Shown here one piece after another: positions 58,278 to 64,000 of a DNA stretch of 64,000 bases. The first letter of the stretch is position 1. Every line of letters starts with the position of its first letter. A program made the position numbers and the translations under genes. The DNA is from an uncultured Pelagibacteraceae bacterium (GTDB taxonomy: Bacteria > Pseudomonadota > Alphaproteobacteria > Pelagibacterales > Pelagibacteraceae): positions 52,069-116,068 of the forward strand of contig CACIWZ010000004.1 in the NCBI GenBank assembly GCA_902590505.1, given 5' to 3'. The notes under the pieces were generated by a model, which was not told where the DNA came from, did no database searches, and saw nothing but the letters and a program-made list of their open reading frames with translations.

Positions 58278-59147
58278 TTATTTTCTAAATCTTTTAATTA
58301 AACTTGAAGTATCCCATCTTTGACCACCCATTTTTTGAACTTCTGCATAATATTCATCAATAATTTTTGTGATAGGTAGGGGTGAATTATTCTTTTTTGC
58401 CTCATCCATTGCTATTTTTAAATCTTTTCTCATCCAATCAACGGCAAAACCATAATCAAATTTATCTTCAATCATTGTTTTGTGTCTATTTTCCATTTGC
58501 CATGACTGAGCAGCACCTTTTGAGATAACTTCAATAACATCGTGCATATTTAATCCTGCGTTCATTCCAAAATTTATTGCTTCAGATAATCCTTGAACCA
58601 AACCTGCGATACAAATTTGGTTTACCATCTTAGTCAATTGACCATTTCCAGCTGGACCCATTAGTTTAACTTTTTTGCTATAGCAATCTATAACTGACAA
58701 AGCTTTATCGTAATCTGATTGGTCTCCACCAACCATTACTGTTAAAGTTCCACCTTCTGCACCTGCTTGACCACCAGATATTGGTGCATCTAAGAAACCC
58801 CAACCATGCGCTTTAGAGTTTGAATGTAATTTTCTTGCAATAATTGCGGATGCTGTTGTGTTATCAATGTGTACTGCGCCTTTTTTAATAGTATTATAAA
58901 TTCCTTGTTTACCAATTGTTACCTCTTCTAAATCTTTGTCATTACCAACGCATGTAAATACGAAATCACAATCTTTAGCAGCTTCCATTGGAGTATCAGC
59001 TATTTTACCTTTATATTCTGTAATCCATTTCTCTGCTTTTGCTTTAGTTCGGTTATAAACGGTTACATTATGACCTGCTTTTGATATATAACCTGCCATA
59101 GGGTAACCCATAACACCCAAACCTATGAAAGCAACTTTACACGTCAT
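58278..59147 (-). CDS. Beta-hydroxyacid dehydrogenase (3-hydroxyisobutyrate / tartronate semialdehyde reductase type)
   Basis: 289 residues. The NAD site VAFIGLGVMGYPMAGYISKAG is followed by TVYNRTKAKAEKW, the substrate-binding block DAPISGGQAGAEGGTLTVMVGG, and the catalytic Lys in GPAGNGQLTKMVNQICIAG. All residues of the family are present. It could oxidise 3-hydroxyisobutyrate or reduce 2-hydroxy-3-oxopropionate; the sequence alone does not decide. Its ATG is only two bases from that of the divergent MFS gene. Confidence 0.9.
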   Translation of the reverse strand: MTCKVAFIGLGVMGYPMAGYISKAGHNVTVYNRTKAKAEKWITEYKGKIADTPMEAAKDCDFVFTCVGNDKDLEEVTIGKQGIYNTIKKGAVHIDNTTASAIIARKLHSNSKAHGWGFLDAPISGGQAGAEGGTLTVMVGGDQSDYDKALSVIDCYSKKVKLMGPAGNGQLTKMVNQICIAGLVQGLSEAINFGMNAGLNMHDVIEVISKGAAQSWQMENRHKTMIEDKFDYGFAVDWMRKDLKIAMDEAKKNNSPLPITKIIDEYYAEVQKMGGQRWDTSSLIKRFRK

Positions 59148-59149
59148 AA

Positions 59150-60364
59150 ATGATTAACCTCTCAATAAATAAAAAAGTAATTATATTTGGATTTATATTT
59201 ACATTTTTTTCAAGTTTTGGACAGAGTTTTTTTTTGGGATTGTTTAACGCACCAATTAGAAATGAATTAGGTATTACTCACGGTCAATTCGGAAATATTT
59301 ATGCTACTGCTACAATATTTTCTAGTCTCTTACTTATATGGGTCGGAAAGAAAATCGATGAATATCAAATAATCTATTATTCTTTTTTTGTTATTATATT
59401 ATTGTTTTTTTCATCTTTATTTTTTTCTTTCATAAATAGTATTATTTTTTTATCAATCGGTATATTTTTAATGAGATTTTCTGGCCAAGGTTTAATGAGC
59501 CATACATCTACGACTACAATCTCAAGATTTTTTGAAAAGTCTAGGGGGAAAGCTCTAAGCACAATTTGGTTTGGATTGTCATCTGCAGAATTTATTTTAC
59601 CTGTATTAGTAACTTATCTTTTTGTAATTTATTCTTGGAGAACAGTTTGGCAAGGAATAGCAATTATTGTAATCATATTTTTGCCATTTGTTGTTTTGAA
59701 TACAATCAAACAAATTAAATTAGATTCTAGAGAAAAAGATTTAGATCCTAGAAAAAATTTTAAAATTAAAAGCTGGAGAAGAAGAGAAGTAATAAAAGAT
59801 TATAGATTTTATATTGTCTCGCTTAATATGCTTGCAATGCCTTGGATAGCCACTGGAGTATTTGTATATCAGTCATTTATTTCAGATTCAAAAATGTGGA
59901 ACATTTACACAATACCAAAAGCATTTATGGTTTATTCATTAGCTTCAATTATAACTTTATTCTTCTCAGGTTTTTTAATTGATAAATTTACAAGTAGAAG
60001 ATTAATTCCAATTATGAATATACCTCTTTTAATATCGATGTTTGTATTATTTTATTATCAACAAGAAATTTCGGCGTTTATTTTTTTAGGTTTAGTGGGT
60101 ATTTCAAATGGATTAGCTAACGTGCTCGGGTCATCTACTTGGGCCGAAATATATGGAGTAAAATTTATTGGATCTATAAAAGCTTTGACCACGGCTTTTA
60201 TGGTATTTTCAACTGCTTTTGGAACAGCGATATTTGGTTTAATGATCGACAACGGTTTTTCAATTGAAAATATTGCCTTTGTATCAGGCATATACATAGT
60301 TATTTCGTTATTTCTTTTAATATTAATAAGAAATACGCTTGAACCTATTAAGCTTAGAAAATAA
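59150..60364 (+). CDS. MFS transporter
   Basis: 404 residues, about twelve membrane helices. FFLGLFNAPIRNELGITHGQFG at helix 1-2, the cytoplasmic loop WVGKKIDEYQ in place of the usual D-R-x-G, SRFFEKSRGKALSTIWFGLSSAEFILP, and GFLIDKFTSRRLIPI in the second half. A carrier for an organic solute, substrate unknown. The start is two bases from the divergent dehydrogenase start, so one or both promoters must lie inside coding sequence. Confidence 0.87.
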   Translation: MINLSINKKVIIFGFIFTFFSSFGQSFFLGLFNAPIRNELGITHGQFGNIYATATIFSSLLLIWVGKKIDEYQIIYYSFFVIILLFFSSLFFSFINSIIFLSIGIFLMRFSGQGLMSHTSTTTISRFFEKSRGKALSTIWFGLSSAEFILPVLVTYLFVIYSWRTVWQGIAIIVIIFLPFVVLNTIKQIKLDSREKDLDPRKNFKIKSWRRREVIKDYRFYIVSLNMLAMPWIATGVFVYQSFISDSKMWNIYTIPKAFMVYSLASIITLFFSGFLIDKFTSRRLIPIMNIPLLISMFVLFYYQQEISAFIFLGLVGISNGLANVLGSSTWAEIYGVKFIGSIKALTTAFMVFSTAFGTAIFGLMIDNGFSIENIAFVSGIYIVISLFLLILIRNTLEPIKLRK

Positions 60365-60393
60365 TTGATTTCTTAAGATTATTTGAATATATA
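60365..60393 (+). promoter_or_regulatory. Candidate sigma-70-type promoter of rpoZ
   Basis: TTGATT (60365-60370) and TATATA (60388-60393) are separated by exactly 17 bases and stand directly before the rpoZ start at 60403, leaving a leader of only a few bases. A TATACT alternative at 60390 would give a 19-base spacer. The A+T-rich context makes chance matches common. Confidence 0.4.
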
Positions 60394-60402
60394 CTCTGCA
60401 TC

Positions 60403-60900
60403 ATGGCAAGAATTACCGTAGAAGACTGTTTAGAAAAAGTTGATAACCAATATGATCTTGTTTTGTTAGCTAAAGAAAGAACAGTTCAATTAAATGCTGG
60501 CGCTCCAATGTTAGTTGAAGAGGATAATGACAAACGAACAATTATATCATTAAGAGAAATTGGAGATGGAAAGATAGATGTTAAGGAAGTTGAAGCTAGC
60601 GCGATTAAAAGATTAAGAAAAGAACCAGATGAGTCTGAAGAACAAGAGGAAATCGAAGAGGAAACTAACGACGATTTTGAAAATTTATATAAAGGGCAGG
60701 TTTCTAAAAGTGGTGTTGCTATATTACCTTCAAAAAGAACAAGAAGAATTCCTGAAGCAAAAAAACCTAGCTTGGCTGACGAAGCACTCTCAGAGCTAAA
60801 AGCAGAGCAACCAGAGATTAAAGAAGAAAACTTAGACACAGAGGAAGCTCCTCTTGAATTAAGTGAAGAAGTTCCAGTAGAAGAAAATAAATCAGAGTAG
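60403..60900 (+). CDS. rpoZ: RNA polymerase omega subunit with long acidic tail
   Basis: 165 residues. The first 70 are the omega core: MARITVEDCLEKVDNQYDLV, LLAKERTVQLNAGAPMLVEEDNDKRTIISLREI. Omega binds the beta-prime C-terminal region and helps RNA polymerase assembly. The remaining 95 residues, unusually long, are acidic and low in complexity (ESEEQEEIEEETNDD, ELSEEVPVEENKSE) with one basic island (LPSKRTRRIPEAKKPS). It is three bases upstream of dusA. Confidence 0.93.
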   Translation: MARITVEDCLEKVDNQYDLVLLAKERTVQLNAGAPMLVEEDNDKRTIISLREIGDGKIDVKEVEASAIKRLRKEPDESEEQEEIEEETNDDFENLYKGQVSKSGVAILPSKRTRRIPEAKKPSLADEALSELKAEQPEIKEENLDTEEAPLELSEEVPVEENKSE

Positions 60901-60903
60901 ATT

Positions 60904-61887
60904 ATGAAGAAAACTGTTTCAGTTGCGCCTATGATGGATTGCACTGATAAGCACGAAATTTATTTTTTAAGTCTTATAAGCAAAAATATACATTTATATA
61001 CTGAGATGATTGTTGCTAATGCAATTATAAGAGGAGATAAAACTAAATTACTTTCATTTAAAAAAATAAATAACCCAGTGACACTCCAAGTTGGTGGGTC
61101 GAATCCAAATGAATTAGCCGAAGCATGTAAGATTTCTGAAGACTACGGATATAAAGAAATAAATTTAAATTTAGGTTGTCCAAGTAAAAAAGTACAAAAA
61201 AATAAATTTGGTGCATGTCTAATGCAAGAACCAGATCTTGTAGCTAAATGTATTGAAGCAATGGCTAAGGCATCCAAACTACCTGTGACAATAAAAACTA
61301 GAATTGGTTATAACGATGTAGAAAATTTCAAATTCTTAAAATCTTTTATTCAAACTACTAAGGATGCAGGTTCAAAAAAATTTATAATTCATGCAAGAAA
61401 AGCATTACTTAAAAAACTCACTCCAAAGGAAAATTTAAATATTCCGCCATTGAAATATGATTTTGTTTATAAATTGAAAGATTATTTTAAAGATGATGAA
61501 ATAATTATTAATGGAGGAGTAAAAACAACAGAAGAAATAAAAAAACATTTAACAAAAGTAGATGGTGTGATGATTGGTAGAGCTATATATCACTCGCCTT
61601 ATTTTTTGGCAGATATTGAAAAAGAAATTTTTAAAAATGAAAATGTGCCGTCAAGAACAGAAGTTATGGAAAATCTAATTCCTTATATTCAAGAGCAAAC
61701 ATCAAAAGGTGTACAGCTAAATCATATTATGAGACATACGGTTGGTTTGTTTCATGGACAAAATGGATCAAAAACCTGGAAACAATATCTTTCTAAAAAT
61801 ATGTGTATAAGAGATGCAGATTTGCAAAAAGTAAATCATATTATGGATCAAGTAAGAAAAAATAATCCTGTTTCTTTAGAGAGATAG
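60904..61887 (+). CDS. dusA: tRNA-dihydrouridine synthase A
   Basis: 327 residues. VAPMMDCTDKHEIYFLSLISKNIHLYTEMI is typical of DusA. The FMN-dependent TIM barrel has INLNLGCPSKKVQKNKFGACLMQEP with the catalytic Cys, TIKTRIGYN, FIIHARKALL and INGGVKT. It reduces U20/U20a in the tRNA D-loop. Normal length. The gene follows rpoZ and is followed by a TSUP carrier gene whose TTG start is two bases away. Confidence 0.95.
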   Translation: MKKTVSVAPMMDCTDKHEIYFLSLISKNIHLYTEMIVANAIIRGDKTKLLSFKKINNPVTLQVGGSNPNELAEACKISEDYGYKEINLNLGCPSKKVQKNKFGACLMQEPDLVAKCIEAMAKASKLPVTIKTRIGYNDVENFKFLKSFIQTTKDAGSKKFIIHARKALLKKLTPKENLNIPPLKYDFVYKLKDYFKDDEIIINGGVKTTEEIKKHLTKVDGVMIGRAIYHSPYFLADIEKEIFKNENVPSRTEVMENLIPYIQEQTSKGVQLNHIMRHTVGLFHGQNGSKTWKQYLSKNMCIRDADLQKVNHIMDQVRKNNPVSLER

Positions 61888-61889
61888 TT

Positions 61890-62720
61890 TTGGATATCCT
61901 TTCTCAATCAGAAATAATTTATTTAGTTTTAATAATGATTGCTACAGCAATACCAGCTGGGTTTGCTGCTGGATTATTTGGTATCGGGGGAGGGTTAGTA
62001 ACTGTTCCTATTTTATTTTATATATTTAGTTTTTCTGGTATAGAAACAGCTTATGTCATGCACTTAGCAGTAGGAACCTCGTTTGGAATTATCATACCTA
62101 CTTCAACTGTATCTGTATTAACTCACCACCAACATAAAGCTGTAGATTTTAGCATTGTAAAAGGCTTCGGGTTTTTTGTTGCTGCTGGAGTAATTTTAGG
62201 AACAATATTTGCTGCAAGTTTAGAAACAAAACCTTTAATATTATTTTTTACTATTGTTGTGTATGTTCTTGCTTTCTATTTACTGTTCCTAAAAGAAAAA
62301 GAAACAAATATAGAAATTAAAATTGGACTATTTTCGAAAGCTATTTCAGGTATTGTAAGCGGCTTTATCTCTGCACCAATGGGTATTGGTGGCGCCGTGA
62401 TGAATGTCCCAATTTTAAAATTTTTCGGTTATCCAATAAATAAAGCTATTGGAAGCGCGGCCGCAATTGGGTTTATTATTGCTTTATTTGGAGCAGGAGG
62501 TTTTTTAATTTCTGGCTCATATCTAGAAGCTGATTTACCATTGAGCATTGGCTTTTTAAATATTCCAGCCTTTCTAGTTTTTTTCCCAATTACTGCTTTC
62601 ATGGCAAGACTAGGCGCAAAGGCCAGTCATAAAGTTGATAAAATGAGAATGACTAAATATTTTGGATTGTTTTTAATAGTCATTGGAACTAGATTTTTAT
62701 ACGAGTATTTCAAACTCTAA
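61890..62720 (+). CDS. TSUP-family exporter (TauE/SafE type)
   Basis: 276 residues beginning with a TTG codon. AGFAAGLFGIGGGLVTVPILFYIF and ISAPMGIGGAVMNVPILKFFGYP are the two TSUP motifs; eight membrane helices, a short charged loop after the fourth. It is the third TSUP gene in the window and the most standard in length. Possible role: sulfite or sulfoacetate export. It overlaps the convergent phosphomannomutase gene by four bases. Confidence 0.88.
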   Translation: MDILSQSEIIYLVLIMIATAIPAGFAAGLFGIGGGLVTVPILFYIFSFSGIETAYVMHLAVGTSFGIIIPTSTVSVLTHHQHKAVDFSIVKGFGFFVAAGVILGTIFAASLETKPLILFFTIVVYVLAFYLLFLKEKETNIEIKIGLFSKAISGIVSGFISAPMGIGGAVMNVPILKFFGYPINKAIGSAAAIGFIIALFGAGGFLISGSYLEADLPLSIGFLNIPAFLVFFPITAFMARLGAKASHKVDKMRMTKYFGLFLIVIGTRFLYEYFKL

Positions 62721-64000
62721 ATTTTTTGATCATATTCGCCAATCTTTCCAGTTTTCTGCAAAAGATTATCTATGAATTCAAAAATTTTTTTCTTTTTATC
62801 ATCTGATTTAGTGCTTTCAGTCACAATTACTAAAGAAGGCTTGTTGGATGATGCTCTTATTAAGCCCCATGAACCATCCTCTAGAGAAAATCTCACACCA
62901 TTAACTGTCAATACTTCAACAATACTTTGATTATCAATTTTAATACCTTCATCTTTTAATTTCTTTACCTCTTTTACCATTTCATCAACTACTTTATATT
63001 TCTCCTCATCTTTACAATAAGGAGCCATTGTTGGAGTTTGATAAGTTACGGGCAACGATCTAATAATTTCACTCATTTTTTTGTTCTGATCTACAATTAG
63101 ATGACAAACTTGTATTGCTGAATTAATCCCATCATCATAACCATAACCTAACGGTTGATTAAAGAAAAAATGCCCGCTTTTTTCAAAGCCAGCTAAAGCT
63201 TTTTCTTTATTAACTTTTCTTTTAATATGCGAATGACCAGTTTTCCAATATATAGTTTTGCATCTATTTTTTTTTAGGATTTCGTCATTTTTAAATAGCC
63301 CTGTTGATTTAACATCCACAACAAATGTTGAATCTTTATGTTTACCAGAAAGATTTCTTGCGATTAATAACCCAATCTTATCTGAGAATATTTCATTTCC
63401 TTGTTCATCTATTACTCCGCATCTATCTCCATCTCCATCAAAACCAAATCCAATATCGGCTTTATTATCTTTTACAGCTTTTGCTATAGCGTGAAGCATT
63501 TCGAGATCTTCAGGATTTGGGTTATATTTAGGAAAGGACCAATCTAAATTACAATCTAATTCAATGACCTCGCATCCGATACCCTTTAAAATTTCTGGTG
63601 CAAATATTCCTGCTGTCCCATTTCCACAAGCAACTACGGCTTTTATTTTTTTATTTACCTTATTTTTTTTAATCAAATCTTGAACATATACGTCTTTAAA
63701 ATCATCAATTTTTTTTAATGATCCATTTCCATTTAAAAATTTTTTATTTAAGGTAATATCTTTTAAGTTTGCCATTTCTTCAGGCGCATGTGTTAAACCT
63801 TTTTGAATACCCATTTTTACACCTGTCCAACCGTTTTCATTATGACTGGCAGTCACCATCGCTATGGCGTCTGAGTTTAAATTAAACTGAGCAAAATAAA
63901 CCATTGGAGAAAGAGACAAACCCACATCTTCAACATTACATCCAGTTGAAATTAAACCTTCAATTAAAGCTTTTTTAATTTTCTCGCTGTAAGATCTATA
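62717..64000 (-). CDS. Partial phosphomannomutase/phosphoglucomutase (N-terminus beyond right edge)
   Basis: The open frame continues past the apparent ATG at 63925 to the right edge (YRSYSEKIKKALIEGLISTG precedes it), so the gene is cut by the window and 428 codons are visible. The catalytic phosphoserine loop is VTASHNENGWTGVKMG; the metal loop is GFGFDGDGDRCGVID; the sugar-binding loop is GFEKSGHFFF; the phosphate-binding end is VRFSLEDGSWGLIRASSNKPSLVIVTE. It interconverts hexose-6-phosphates and hexose-1-phosphates, feeding the sugar nucleotide genes. Manno versus gluco cannot be decided. Confidence 0.92.
   Translation of the reverse strand, partial: YRSYSEKIKKALIEGLISTGCNVEDVGLSLSPMVYFAQFNLNSDAIAMVTASHNENGWTGVKMGIQKGLTHAPEEMANLKDITLNKKFLNGNGSLKKIDDFKDVYVQDLIKKNKVNKKIKAVVACGNGTAGIFAPEILKGIGCEVIELDCNLDWSFPKYNPNPEDLEMLHAIAKAVKDNKADIGFGFDGDGDRCGVIDEQGNEIFSDKIGLLIARNLSGKHKDSTFVVDVKSTGLFKNDEILKKNRCKTIYWKTGHSHIKRKVNKEKALAGFEKSGHFFFNQPLGYGYDDGINSAIQVCHLIVDQNKKMSEIIRSLPVTYQTPTMAPYCKDEEKYKVVDEMVKEVKKLKDEGIKIDNQSIVEVLTVNGVRFSLEDGSWGLIRASSNKPSLVIVTESTKSDDKKKKIFEFIDNLLQKTGKIGEYDQKI

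Noticed and set aside
60486..60944. 152-codon serine-rich frame opposite rpoZ
   Set aside because: It is the mirror of the acidic Glu codons of the omega tail and has no ribosome-binding site.
1..64000. CRISPR arrays, insertion sequences, rRNA genes
   Set aside because: No regularly spaced repeats of suitable length, no transposase and no rRNA stretch were seen on either strand.

Overview
The window reads as a piece of a streamlined, strongly A+T-rich alphaproteobacterial chromosome of the SAR11/Pelagibacter type. Genes are packed with gaps of a few bases, many start and stop codons overlap (ATGA, GTGATTAA), lysine and asparagine dominate the proteins, and the gene set (mnmA, recX, rpoZ, TSUP exporters, a CADD-type pABA synthase, DUF1330/GYD proteins) suits a small marine heterotroph. 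This assignment is an inference from style and content, not from a 16S gene.

Layout. 1-8640: a gene cut by the left edge (glycosyltransferase-like), rhodanese, DsbA-fold isomerase, ABA4-like membrane protein, recX, cysQ with two tiny coupled partners, mnmA, a structured non-coding region (about 5182-5352), a 27-residue very basic protein, a PLP lyase and an MFS carrier. 8640-26400: the CADD-like pABA synthase behind a repeat-bearing leader, the DUF4956/CotH-like/VTC trio, two convergent TSUP exporters, the SxtJ/DUF5989/carbamoyltransferase trio beside an SGNH hydrolase and an M23 peptidase, TerC, enoyl-CoA hydratase, an operon with five small ferredoxin-like dimeric barrel proteins, a methyltransferase, a serine hydrolase and a class III aminotransferase.

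26449-31615: a 5.1-kb integrative element flanked by a perfect 50-bp repeat of the 5' part of an elongator tRNA-Met gene. It carries a tyrosine integrase with its own terminator, four small unknown genes and a primase-polymerase/AAA helicase in one translationally coupled operon, plus two intergenic stretches rich in palindromes and short direct repeats. It has no capsid, terminase or lysis genes, so it looks like a satellite or plasmid-like integrative element. The intact tRNA lies at the far end, so its upstream region is now element DNA.

31674-46331: a surface-polysaccharide region. Two separate TPP-dependent enzymes, a B12-binding radical SAM protein, a heptose kinase homologue, a PLP 3-dehydratase type with His in place of Lys, an RmlC-like epimerase, SDR enzymes and a fused nucleotidyltransferase/HAD phosphatase suggest an unusual, perhaps branched, activated heptose or deoxy sugar. 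rmlA, rmlB and a normal sugar aminotransferase make a dTDP-amino sugar on the other strand, followed by a GT2 and an SDR.

46328-52707: adenine and methylthioadenosine salvage (apt, mtnP, mtnA, a class II aldolase, a tautomerase) next to a fused SpeD-SpeE and a nitrilase-family amidase. This links spermidine synthesis to disposal of its MTA by-product. 52708-64000: housekeeping and envelope genes (GT9, GT4, thioredoxin-like protein, gamma carbonic anhydrase homologue, secreted hydrolase, PNPOx-family protein, beta-hydroxyacid dehydrogenase, MFS, rpoZ, dusA, TSUP) and a phosphomannomutase/phosphoglucomutase cut by the right edge.
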